Source of the DNA: Intestinimonas sp.
GTDB lineage: Bacteria > Bacillota > Clostridia > Oscillospirales > Oscillospiraceae
DNA length: 64,000 nucleotides
Assembly: GCA_022653075.1 (NCBI GenBank)
Contig: JALCSB010000004.1
Coordinates: 1-64,000, forward strand
Direction of reading: 5' to 3'
Under the pieces are notes generated by a model. The model saw only the letters and a program-made list of their open reading frames with translations, made no database searches and was not told the origin of the DNA. Below, piece by piece: positions 34,546 to 41,257 of this stretch. How positions within the stretch are numbered: the first letter of the stretch is position 1; every line of letters starts with the position of its first letter. The translations under genes and the position numbers were made by a program.

Positions 34546-35270
34546 GATGTCATTTCCTCCTGCGTAAATCCAAGGTATGCCGCCCCCAGCGCCGCTGCAA
34601 TTTTGGTCTGATACGCTTCCGTGCAAAGTAGTTCATCCTCCGCGGGGTTAGAGAGAAATCCGCATTCTACCAGGATAGCCCGGCAGCTAATATGGTTCAT
34701 CAAGTAAACAGAATCCGAAATCTTCGCGGCCTTCCGGTTGTTGGACGGGTCTAGCACGGTTCGCAGCGTCTCCTGTACAAACTGCGCCAGAGGACAGCTA
34801 AGCGTTTCATTCGAATAGAATACCTGTGCGCCGTGAAATTTTGTGCTGGGATACGTGTTTTGATGAATGCTGATCAGCGTGGCGTTGGGCACGCTTTCAA
34901 TCATCTTCACCCGGTTATGAATGTCAGATACCTTCTTTTCGCGCAGCGTATTCACTCCATCACTGTAGAGCGCGGCATCCTCGGTACGCAGCATTTTCAC
35001 ATCCACACCATAAAGGCCGAAAATTTCATCCAGCCGGCGGGCAACCGCAAGATTGATTTGGCTCTCAACCGTGCCGCTCTGTGAAACCGCTCCGCCGTCC
35101 TCCCCGCCATGTCCGGCGTCAATCACAACGGTATCTGCGGTAAACCGCTTAGGCCGGACTACGGTGAAAGCGGTCTGCGCATCGCGATGTGCCACCGTCC
35201 AGAGTAACAATCCCGCGAGAAGCGATAAAGTTAATCCTACCATTATCCTGCGCTTTTTCAAAAGGAACAC
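34542..35270 (-). CDS. cwlD: N-acetylmuramoyl-L-alanine amidase, CwlD type
   Basis: A 242-residue Amidase_3 enzyme with an N-terminal membrane anchor or signal (about residues 10-27). Zinc ligands occur in VVIDAGHGGEDGGA, the Glu of GTVESQINLAVA and the His of LISIHQNTY; the catalytic Glu is in ILVECGFLSNP. In Bacillus and Clostridioides, CwlD begins muramic-delta-lactam formation in spore cortex, which is needed for germination. The length and single anchor fit CwlD rather than larger amidases. The GTG start follows a G-rich site; a TTG three codons later is an alternative. The stop overlaps radA. Confidence 0.86.
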   Translation of the reverse strand: MFLLKKRRIMVGLTLSLLAGLLLWTVAHRDAQTAFTVVRPKRFTADTVVIDAGHGGEDGGAVSQSGTVESQINLAVARRLDEIFGLYGVDVKMLRTEDAALYSDGVNTLREKKVSDIHNRVKMIESVPNATLISIHQNTYPSTKFHGAQVFYSNETLSCPLAQFVQETLRTVLDPSNNRKAAKISDSVYLMNHISCRAILVECGFLSNPAEDELLCTEAYQTKIAAALGAAYLGFTQEEMTS

Positions 35271-35433
35271 CCCCCCGGAGACAACCTATGCAAAGTGCTC
35301 CCCAGCTATGATGCAAGTTTGGACAAAACACGCACGGCTGCATAGAATGTCATGGAAGGTACCCCCAATTATAGGCCCTTCTGCGCATAAATCAAGTTTA
35401 CCCTTTTTTGATTAACAGAGGAGGAATAAACCA

Positions 35434-35892
35434 TTGAACCCTGAAAAAGGAGCTGTCTCTTCCGTGTGTGGCGACAATTCCGGCACGATGCCGGCCTGTG
35501 CGCCGCTCGCGGTGCCATATGTCCCCTATCAGCAGGAAAACCCAAAACGCTATTCTCAGGCCGACGCGCTGAATAACGGCACCCTGTACCCCGGACTGAA
35601 TCTTCCCTTTCATGTCCGCGCTACAGCGGCCAACCTCCCTCAGACGCCCCTGACCGAACTTCAGGCGCTGGAGTTTGTCAATCAAGAGCTCGCTCTCTAT
35701 TTGGATACGCATCCGTCCGACACGGAGGCATTTGAACTGTTTAAAAAATATACGGCGTTGGAACGCGAGGCCCACGCCAGCTACACCGCGACAGGTCACC
35801 CCATCTCCCGCGGAGATTCCGCCGATGCCAAAACCTATACCTGGATGGATGATCCCTGGCCCTGGAACTATCCGGAAGGAGGGATGAGATAG
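35434..35892 (+). CDS. cotJA/cotJB: Fused spore coat proteins CotJA-CotJB
   Basis: A 152-residue protein joining two coat proteins normally made from separate genes. Residues 1 to about 65 match CotJA (MPACAPLAVPYVPYQQENPK, then GTLYPGLNLPF). Residues about 70-150 match CotJB (LQALEFVNQELALYLDTHP, then WMDDPWPWNYPEGG). CotJA and CotJB are needed to place CotJC in the inner coat in Bacillus. The TTG start follows GAGGAGG. The stop TAG overlaps the GTG start of cotJC by one base. In Bacillus the cotJ operon is transcribed by mother-cell sigma-E; no convincing sigma-E promoter was found here. Confidence 0.88.
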   Translation: MNPEKGAVSSVCGDNSGTMPACAPLAVPYVPYQQENPKRYSQADALNNGTLYPGLNLPFHVRATAANLPQTPLTELQALEFVNQELALYLDTHPSDTEAFELFKKYTALEREAHASYTATGHPISRGDSADAKTYTWMDDPWPWNYPEGGMR

Positions 35893-36080
35893 TGTTTGCC
35901 TATGAAAAAAAGCTGCAGTATCCAGTGAAAATCAAAACGCCCAATCCCAAGCTGGCGTCTTTTATCATCACGCAATATGGTGGACCTAACCGCATAAAAC
36001 TACCATTCGCTCCCAGAGAACAAGAACTGCACCTCTCTGCCCATCTTAAGTGGCAGCCGCGCAAAGTGTCAAGAAAATAA
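35892..36080 (+). CDS. cotJC: cotJC piece 1: N-terminal segment of interrupted spore-coat manganese catalase
   Basis: The GTG-initiated frame starts MFAYEKKLQYPVKIKTPNPK and matches CotJC up to Gln-Tyr-Gly-Gly-Pro at 35974-35987. After that the sequence stops resembling CotJC and runs through about 30 foreign codons to a stop. The break coincides with an 11-bp sequence, TATGGTGGACC (35976-35986), repeated at 39689-39699 where CotJC homology resumes. GGAGGG precedes the GTG. This piece lacks all metal-binding residues. It is either the 5' part of a gene rebuilt by recombination, or a disrupted remnant; the intact frames favour the first. Confidence 0.85.
   Translation: MFAYEKKLQYPVKIKTPNPKLASFIITQYGGPNRIKLPFAPREQELHLSAHLKWQPRKVSRK
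35976..35986 (+). repeat. Left attachment core of element 1
   Basis: TATGGTGGACC, exact copy of 39689-39699, both in the same cotJC frame (Tyr-Gly-Gly-Pro). It is the presumed crossover region of the first serine recombinase. Bases on either side differ between the copies. Confidence 0.75.
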
Positions 36081-36202
36081 AAGGAGAAACACCAGCCGGA
36101 ATAGGTTGTCGCTTCCCTTTTTACCTTTGGGAGAACCCCCCACGGAACCTAACAGGGATACGGACATTTTTCGGAAGCACTCCGGCCGTATCATTCTGTT
36201 TC

Positions 36203-36955
36203 CTATAATCTTGAAATGAATACGGACAGGGAATCCGCGCGGGAAACAGCACTTCGTTTCAGCTTATATCTCCCTGTCTGGAGTGTATTAAGGCCCTGGA
36301 AAGTCGTGACCCCGTATTGATAATAGCGTGAAGAAATCCTTGTTACATTAGCGTTGAACTTCCCGTTGGGATAGGACAAGACATACACGGGTTTTCCCGT
36401 TATTTCACTCAGCGTCTTCTGAGATTCGGCGCATTCGTACCTGATCTGCCTCCGGTTGAGCCGGTTAAGTCTTTTATGATTTACGGTATGGCTTTGGAAA
36501 GACACCAGATCGCTCATCTGTGCCATCTGCTCCCTGGATAGATATCCAGGAGTGCCGATTGTTTTCGTAATGACGAATACAGTTGCTTTCATCCCGTATT
36601 TTTTCAGAATTGGGTACGCATTCGTGGCATTATCACTATATCCGTCATCGAACGTAATGATGACAGGCTTCTGTTCCTGAGAACATTGGCCGATTTCATT
36701 AAAATCAATCGGAGTATAGCCATGGGAGGACAGATAACTCATCTGCTCGTCAAATGCCTTTGTGGTAACGGATAATTCAGGTATCCCAATGGGAGTATCG
36801 CTGATGCTGTGATACATCAAAATCGGAATAGATGCCTGATGATCCTGCCACGTGACATCATAGGAACCGGAAAAACCGGTCAGAAGAAACAGACCTGCTG
36901 CCAGAGAAAAGACAACGAAAATCGTTCCGATGCGTTGTTTACGGCTGATATGCAA
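36203..36955 (-). CDS. Polysaccharide deacetylase (NodB domain)
   Basis: A 250-residue secreted or membrane-anchored carbohydrate esterase family 4 protein. A hydrophobic N-terminal segment (about residues 9-28) precedes the NodB domain. Motif 1 is IITFDDGYSDNATN with the catalytic Asp and metal Asp; motif 2 is SFQSHTVNHKRL with the zinc His pair (S-H-T-x-x-H); motif 3 is VLSYPNGKFN. Peptidoglycan or another N-acetylated glycan is the likely substrate. TTG start behind GAGGTG. It lies in element 1 and probably shares a transcript with the upstream coiled-coil membrane protein. Confidence 0.88.
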   Translation of the reverse strand: MHISRKQRIGTIFVVFSLAAGLFLLTGFSGSYDVTWQDHQASIPILMYHSISDTPIGIPELSVTTKAFDEQMSYLSSHGYTPIDFNEIGQCSQEQKPVIITFDDGYSDNATNAYPILKKYGMKATVFVITKTIGTPGYLSREQMAQMSDLVSFQSHTVNHKRLNRLNRRQIRYECAESQKTLSEITGKPVYVLSYPNGKFNANVTRISSRYYQYGVTTFQGLNTLQTGRYKLKRSAVSRADSLSVFISRL

Positions 36956-36957
36956 TT

Positions 36958-37296
36958 TCAGGCACCTCTATGTGAACCGATCACGATGAACTTGAGTCCG
37001 AGTAGCAGCAAAAGTGTTGAGACGACGTATGCAAGGTTGATCATGGCCACACCGCGCAGTCCCATACTGCCCAAGACATCAATACCGATCACGTCCGTAA
37101 TGACCAGCGCGACGATCACGACAAACACAGCCAGGATTTCGATCTGCTTCAGCAGGGATCGCTCCTGATTTCGTCTCGCTTTTTCCAGATCATTATTCAG
37201 TAATTCAACCTTTGCCTCCAGCCTTTTTATTTCCTGTCGCAACGTTTCGACCTTGCTTTCGTTTGTTTCCGTAATTTCAGATTTTTCTTGACTCAT
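36958..37296 (-). CDS. Coiled-coil protein with two C-terminal membrane helices
   Basis: A 112-residue protein of no recognised family. Residues about 10-55 form a charged coiled coil (VETLRQEIKRLEAKVELLNN), followed by two hydrophobic helices (about 55-75 and 82-104). The stop is two bases before the deacetylase TTG, and that gene's ribosome site lies inside this one, so the two are coupled. The start is unclear: ATG at 37296 or at 37326, neither with a good ribosome site. A scaffold for the deacetylase at the membrane is only a guess. Confidence 0.6.
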   Translation of the reverse strand: MSQEKSEITETNESKVETLRQEIKRLEAKVELLNNDLEKARRNQERSLLKQIEILAVFVVIVALVITDVIGIDVLGSMGLRGVAMINLAYVVSTLLLLLGLKFIVIGSHRGA

Positions 37297-37519
37297 TCTT
37301 ATTAAACCCGATTCCGAATCATACAATAGTTCTTAATAATCTGATTCTTTGAATATAAATTCTACCTCTTTTTCTGACTTCTATCAAGCTTGTTTTTCAT
37401 AAAAAACAAGTAATTTATACGTTATTTTTTATCTGGTTCCGTCTTCCTGGAAAATACATTGGATATCTTCCGATTATTCTCTATCCTCGTGGGTATACTA
37501 TCCAGCGGAGGTGAAAACT

Positions 37520-37690
37520 ATGAAATACCTTGATCTTAGTGAACTGCTGGCAAAAGAGCCGCAGGCACAAACATACTTTAATAAGCTTCCTAAAAATGTG
37601 AAGCAGCAGATTCAGAGTCAGTCCAAAAGCATCGACTCTTTTGACAGTCTGAGAAATTACGCTGAAAATCTAAATCACAGCAATAGCTGA
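37520..37690 (+). CDS. 56-residue conserved-looking small protein
   Basis: ATG at 37520 with GGAGGTG seven bases upstream, ending TGA at 37690 and followed at once by a strong terminator. The product is acidic and polar, starting MKYLDLSELLAKEPQAQTYF and ending in a Tyr-Ala-Glu-Asn-Leu helix. The 'P-E/Q-A-Q-x-Y-F ... L-P-x-x-V-x-x-x-I' pattern resembles small Clostridia proteins of unknown function. A complete gene with its own signals inside element 1; a regulator or recombination directionality factor is possible but unsupported. Confidence 0.65.
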   Translation: MKYLDLSELLAKEPQAQTYFNKLPKNVKQQIQSQSKSIDSFDSLRNYAENLNHSNS

Positions 37691-37695
37691 ATCGT

Positions 37696-37727
37696 AAAGG
37701 CCGCTCCAAAAGGAGCGGCCTTTTTTT
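37696..37727 (+). terminator. Intrinsic terminator after the 56-residue ORF
   Basis: AAAGGCCGCTCC and GGAGCGGCCTTT form a 12-bp perfect stem with an AAAA loop and seven T. Confidence 0.93.
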
Positions 37728-37769
37728 GCTTTTCCCGCCTCTCGTGCCTTTTTTCTCAAACCATCGTGA

Positions 37770-38006
37770 TTAAAGCGGAACCTGCCATCCCTCGGGAAAT
37801 ACCTCGTTAAACGTCCTCAGACCTTCCGGCTCAAACTTTGCCCGGCCGGCATAGGCCTCGTTTAATGCGTTTGCACTTACCTGAGACATAATGTACTGCC
37901 GCTGCTCTGCGCTAAATCCCCCCAGCGCCTTGGGGCCGCTGGGCGTGCCTGCAAAGCTCTCCGCCCAGAACTTTTGCCCGGTCGGTGTGGTCAGTCGTAT
38001 TTTCAT
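37770..38006 (-). CDS. 78-residue small protein of element 1
   Basis: Starts MKIRLTTPTGQKFWAESFAG behind AAAGGAGGCAAATCCC, so translation is well supported. The rest is soluble and mildly acidic, with one predicted helix around EQRQYIMSQVSANALNEAY. No family recognised. It lies immediately left of the shared 17-bp motif at 38048 and reads away from the recombinase, as the 57-residue ORF does in element 2. That placement suggests a linked function with the recombinase, but the two small proteins do not look alike. Confidence 0.6.
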   Translation of the reverse strand: MKIRLTTPTGQKFWAESFAGTPSGPKALGGFSAEQRQYIMSQVSANALNEAYAGRAKFEPEGLRTFNEVFPEGWQVPL

Positions 38007-38047
38007 GGGATTTGCCTCCTTTGCCTTCGGAGACTACGCACTTCCGT

Positions 38048-38064
38048 GCCTGTCCTATGCCTGA
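38048..38064 (+). promoter_or_regulatory. 17-bp motif shared by both elements (copy 1)
   Basis: GCCTGTCCTATGCCTGA, identical to 43780-43796. It contains GCCTG twice with an 11-bp period, about one helical turn, as expected for a protein bound to one DNA face. It lies between a leftward small ORF (41 bp away) and the rightward recombinase (150 bp away). Confidence 0.6.
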
Positions 38065-38214
38065 CCGACTGCAGGTAATTCTCTTTTTGAAACAGCCCTA
38101 TACAGAGAAGTGCCCGTCATTAATAGATGGAATTATCTATATGATTCAAATGAACGGTTTCCCCTGTATAGCTTTCCTGAACGACAAAGGCCGTATTGAA
38201 AAGGAGGTCCCCCT

Positions 38215-39678
38215 ATGCCCACCGAAGTCAAAACAGCCGCCGCTTACATACGTGTTTCCACGGAGGATCAGATGGAATACTCCCCTGATGCTCAGATGGT
38301 GGAAATCCGCAAGTATGCATCCACCCACGGCTATCTGATCCCCTCTGAGTACATATTCGTAGATGAGGGAATCAGTGGGAAAACCACGAAACGCCCCGCT
38401 TTTAACCGCATGATCGGCACCGCCAAGCGGAAGCCAAAACCGTTCGATGCCATCTTGCTTTGGAAATTCTCACGATTTGCCCGTAACCGGGAGGACAGTA
38501 TTGTCTATAAATCTATGCTTCGCCGGCAGCTTGGTATTGATGTGCTCTCGGTCAGTGAACCTCTTTCCGACGATAAAATGAGCATCATCATGGAGGCCAT
38601 GATTGAGGCCATGGATGAATACTATTCCATCAACTTGGCCGAAGAAGTCAAGCGCGGCATGACGGAGAAAGCCCGCCGGGGGGGCCTGCAGGCCCCCCCC
38701 CCTTTCGGCTATCGGGCGGAGAACAATATACTGGTCCCCATTCCCGAAGAGGCCGCGCTGATCCGGGTCATCTTTAATCGTTTTATCTCCGGGGATGGTC
38801 TCCGCCCAATTGCCGACCAGCTCAATGCAATAGGCGTCACCACCCATCGGGGCAATCGTTTCGAAAACCGCACCGTGGAGTACATCCTGCGTAACCCCGT
38901 ATACATTGGAAAACTCCGCTGGAATCCCTCCGGTCGCACCTGCCGCGATTTCTCCAGTGAAAGCATCATTCTCTCCGATGCCCGGCACGAGCCGATAATC
39001 TCCTTGGACACATGGGAAGCCGCCCAGCACCACATGGCGGAAGTCAAAGCCCGGTGGCGCTATCACAGCCGTCCTCTGAAAGAACACAAAGATTGGATTT
39101 CCGGCCTGGTACGCTGCGCATCCTGCGGTTCCACTATGATTTTTTCCAAGCCACACTATTGGAAATGCAACGGCTATGTACGCGGCAGCTGCAAAACGTC
39201 TCAGCACATCTCCGATTCCGCGCTCAAAGATATGCTGCTTACAACGATACGGCACGACTGCCAGGATAACGTACCCATTTACTATACCGTCGTCCGGGCG
39301 AAGCCCGAGGCCCTGCACGAATCCTCCGCCCTGAAGGAACATCTGCAGCAATTGTCCAAAAGACAGAAACGTCTTCAGGACGCCTACCTTGCCGGCGCAG
39401 AGGACCTGGAAAGTTATGGTACGGCCCGCGCGGAGCTGCAGGCTCAGGCCAGCCGTGTACGGGAACAGATAGCCCGCCTGAAAAGCGTCCCGGATAGCAA
39501 AGAGACCGACACCCTTATAAAAAAGCGTATCGGCCAATTCTTTGAGGTCCTCGCCAACCCGGAGAGCCCTCTAGACGAGAAAAAAGAACTCGCCCACTCC
39601 GCCCTGGAAAAGTGTGTCTTTTCCAGGGCGGATAACAGCATCCAGATTTATTACCGGTTTTTTCCCCCTGACAGGTAG
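38215..39678 (+). CDS. Large serine recombinase of element 1
   Basis: A 487-residue site-specific recombinase. The catalytic domain begins AAAYIRVSTEDQ with the nucleophile Ser15; DEGISGKTTKRPAF and LLWKFSRFARN are the other resolvase motifs. A Recombinase domain follows (ARRGGLQAPPPFGYRAE onwards), then a zinc ribbon (VRCASCGSTM with CNGYVRGSC) and a coiled coil at about 380-430. Start behind AAAGGAGG. The stop is 10 bp from the right repeat of element 1, so it should catalyse excision of this element. The gene holds a G7 tract (38678-38684) and a C10 tract (38693-38702). Confidence 0.92.
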   Translation: MPTEVKTAAAYIRVSTEDQMEYSPDAQMVEIRKYASTHGYLIPSEYIFVDEGISGKTTKRPAFNRMIGTAKRKPKPFDAILLWKFSRFARNREDSIVYKSMLRRQLGIDVLSVSEPLSDDKMSIIMEAMIEAMDEYYSINLAEEVKRGMTEKARRGGLQAPPPFGYRAENNILVPIPEEAALIRVIFNRFISGDGLRPIADQLNAIGVTTHRGNRFENRTVEYILRNPVYIGKLRWNPSGRTCRDFSSESIILSDARHEPIISLDTWEAAQHHMAEVKARWRYHSRPLKEHKDWISGLVRCASCGSTMIFSKPHYWKCNGYVRGSCKTSQHISDSALKDMLLTTIRHDCQDNVPIYYTVVRAKPEALHESSALKEHLQQLSKRQKRLQDAYLAGAEDLESYGTARAELQAQASRVREQIARLKSVPDSKETDTLIKKRIGQFFEVLANPESPLDEKKELAHSALEKCVFSRADNSIQIYYRFFPPDR

Positions 39679-39688
39679 CCTGTTGATG

Positions 39689-39699
39689 TATGGTGGACC
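39689..39699 (+). repeat. Right attachment core of element 1
   Basis: TATGGTGGACC, the second copy of the core; cotJC homology resumes here. GGTAG at 39674-39678 (overlapping the recombinase stop) and CTACC at 36000-36004 would lie on either side of the core in the excised circle, a weak dyad. Confidence 0.75.
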
Positions 39700-39823
39700 G
39701 GATGGAGAACTTGGTGCTTCTCTGCGCTATTTGAGTCAGCGCTATGCCATGCCGTATCCGGAGTTAAAAGCGCTTTTAACCGATATTGGTACGGAAGAAC
39801 CCGGGCATCTCTTCTATCCGTGA
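39689..39823 (+). CDS. cotJC: cotJC piece 2: central segment of interrupted spore-coat manganese catalase
   Basis: Homology to CotJC begins at Tyr-Gly-Gly-Pro-Asp-Gly-Glu and runs to TDIGTEE at 39799, 37 codons. It contains the first two metal-ligand glutamates (Gly-Glu-Leu-Gly-Ala-Ser and Thr-Glu-Glu). After GAAC (39797-39800) the frame turns into Pro-Gly-His-Leu-Phe-Tyr-Pro and a stop at 39823, which is not CotJC-like beyond Gly-His-Leu. There is no ribosome site or plausible start of its own, so it should only be translated once joined to piece 1. It separates the two elements by only about 100 bp. Confidence 0.85.
   Translation, partial: YGGPDGELGASLRYLSQRYAMPYPELKALLTDIGTEEPGHLFYP
39797..39810 (+). 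repeat. Left attachment site of element 2
   Basis: GAACCCGGGCATCT, matching 45558-45571 (GAACTGGGGCATCT) at 12 of 14 positions, with CC versus TG in the middle. Both lie in the same cotJC frame over the Glu-x-Gly-His metal site. Confidence 0.65.
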
Positions 39824-39884
39824 GTTCTTCTTCCTTTTACCGTCTGGTGACGTCAAATAGATTCAGAATAGCACACCATAAAGC

Positions 39885-40925
39885 CTATTTGTCCCGGAAC
39901 ATTTCGCGCAGCTTCTCTGCCAACGTTACGGAATTTTGAACCGTAACAGACAGTTCCTCCATGGATGCGGACAAAGTACTGGTTGTTTCCAAGGTAAGAT
40001 CCGCGCTTTTCTGGGTCGTCCCGATACTCTTTTCAATGGATTCATTAATGCTGCTGACTGTACCCACGGTTTGTTTTGTTGTATCCGACAGATTACTGAT
40101 TTCATCAGCCACGATTGCAAATGCCCTACCGGCCGCACCGATGTGAGCCGCCTCAATGGAAGCATTAATGCCGAGAATTCTTGTTTGATCGGCAATCTTA
40201 GTAATCGACTTTAGCACCCCTGTAATTTCCTTAAGGTGCTTTTGCATCTCCTTGATTTCACTGACCAGATCGCTTTGATGACTGGTAATATCCTGTGATC
40301 CTTCGGCTAAAGCCTCTATCGTAGTCGAAAGCTGGATAAAGTTTTCTGCCAGATTTGAGGAGAGATACTCCGTCTCGATACGATTATATCCGCTTTGCGC
40401 CAGCGCGTTTACAACAATGTACAGGACTTCCGCCGCAGCTTGAATCGTTTTTTCCGGAACAATATCAATTTTTTGCGTTGCTGCCCATAAGCCGTCTGCA
40501 TCAACTTCAATTTCATTTGCAACCTCTCGGATTTGGGCTTCATCCGCCTTTTTGTTCAAAATCTGGCCTCCGAGAACGGTTCCAATATGCTCCCCGTTGA
40601 TGATTACCGGCGCAGCAAAATCAACAAGTCCCGCATGGCAGTATCCAATATAAGGGCGGTTCTGCGAAATGGCTTTCTCACCGAACGTTTTATGGCAGTC
40701 CGCGCAGCGCTGATCTCCTATATGAGAAGTATGAATATAATTTGCACAGAATGGCCGGTAATAACTGGGCCTAGTAAATTCCTCTCCGTTTCTTCCAACA
40801 GATACAGCGGCACAGTTAAAGCCGATTGCAAAATTATCCAGAAAATTTTGAAGGACATTAATATCGATGATGTCTTCCAATTCCAGCTTTGACATATCGA
40901 TCTGGGATTCATTTATAGCAATCAT
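39885..40925 (-). CDS. PocR-domain protein with chemoreceptor-type signalling domain
   Basis: A 346-residue soluble protein without membrane segments. The N-terminal half is a PocR ligand-binding domain: FCANYIHTSHIGDQRCADCH, then YIGYCHAGLVDFAAPVIING and IGTVLGGQIL, with the conserved cysteines. The C-terminal half is a short methyl-accepting-type coiled coil with the tip IADQTRILGINASIEAAHIG and GRAFAIVADEISNLS. It would act as a cytosolic receptor linked to CheA/CheW-type signalling, perhaps sensing a small organic compound or redox state. The ATG at 40925 follows AAAGGAGG; a consensus promoter is 40 bp upstream. Confidence 0.86.
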   Translation of the reverse strand: MIAINESQIDMSKLELEDIIDINVLQNFLDNFAIGFNCAAVSVGRNGEEFTRPSYYRPFCANYIHTSHIGDQRCADCHKTFGEKAISQNRPYIGYCHAGLVDFAAPVIINGEHIGTVLGGQILNKKADEAQIREVANEIEVDADGLWAATQKIDIVPEKTIQAAAEVLYIVVNALAQSGYNRIETEYLSSNLAENFIQLSTTIEALAEGSQDITSHQSDLVSEIKEMQKHLKEITGVLKSITKIADQTRILGINASIEAAHIGAAGRAFAIVADEISNLSDTTKQTVGTVSSINESIEKSIGTTQKSADLTLETTSTLSASMEELSVTVQNSVTLAEKLREMFRDK

Positions 40926-40961
40926 AGTCAATCCTCCTTTTGCAGCCTAAGATGTAAACTA

Positions 40962-40990
40962 ATTATATAAAGCGAATCAATTCTTGTCAA
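40962..40990 (-). promoter_or_regulatory. Consensus sigma-A promoter of the PocR-domain gene
   Basis: On the minus strand TTGACA, exactly 17 bases, TATAAT: a perfect match at both hexamers. The gene should be expressed in growing cells, independent of sporulation. The remainder of 40991-41173 is AT-rich with no other feature seen. Confidence 0.9.
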
Positions 40991-41173
40991 TATTTGTCGA
41001 AATAAAACATTCCATACCACTTTTATTACTCACCAAATGATGTGCCCACGGCAATAATACAGATAAATCAAAGTAATGCTAATCTTAGATTCCATTTATA
41101 ACCACATTTAATTCCATCCTTTTCTTTTTCTGTATTTTACTTATAAGCGTTTTAGGAAAAATAGCTGCCTGCA

Positions 41174-41218
41174 AAAACAGCACGTCATCAGGTTTTTTAC
41201 CTGATGACGTGCTGTTTT
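41174..41218. terminator. Strong terminator after the SLH surface-protein gene
   Basis: AAAACAGCACGTCATCAGGT and ACCTGATGACGTGCTGTTTT form a 20-bp perfect stem with a T-only loop, with a U-run on the minus-strand transcript. Confidence 0.92.
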
Positions 41219-41257
41219 ACAAGATTCTGCTTTAAATTTTATTCTGCTATGGCCGTT

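Larger units (their letters stand above)
35976..39699 (+). mobile_element. Element 1: skin-like intervening element in cotJC (about 3.7 kb)
   Basis: Bounded by the direct repeat TATGGTGGACC and flanked by pieces 1 and 2 of cotJC. It carries a polysaccharide deacetylase, a coiled-coil membrane protein, two small ORFs and, at its right end, a large serine recombinase whose stop codon is 10 bp from the right repeat. No phage structural, replication or lysis genes are present. Exact excision would join Gln28 to Tyr-Gly-Gly-Pro-Asp in frame. The organisation recalls the skin element of Bacillus sigK, where a serine recombinase lies near one end. Confidence 0.75.

Noticed and set aside
35341..35348. 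CATAGAAT as a sigma-E -10 box upstream of the cotJ operon
   Set aside because: Close to the CATACAAT consensus, but no fitting -35 (ATA-containing) element at the required distance, so not reported as a feature.
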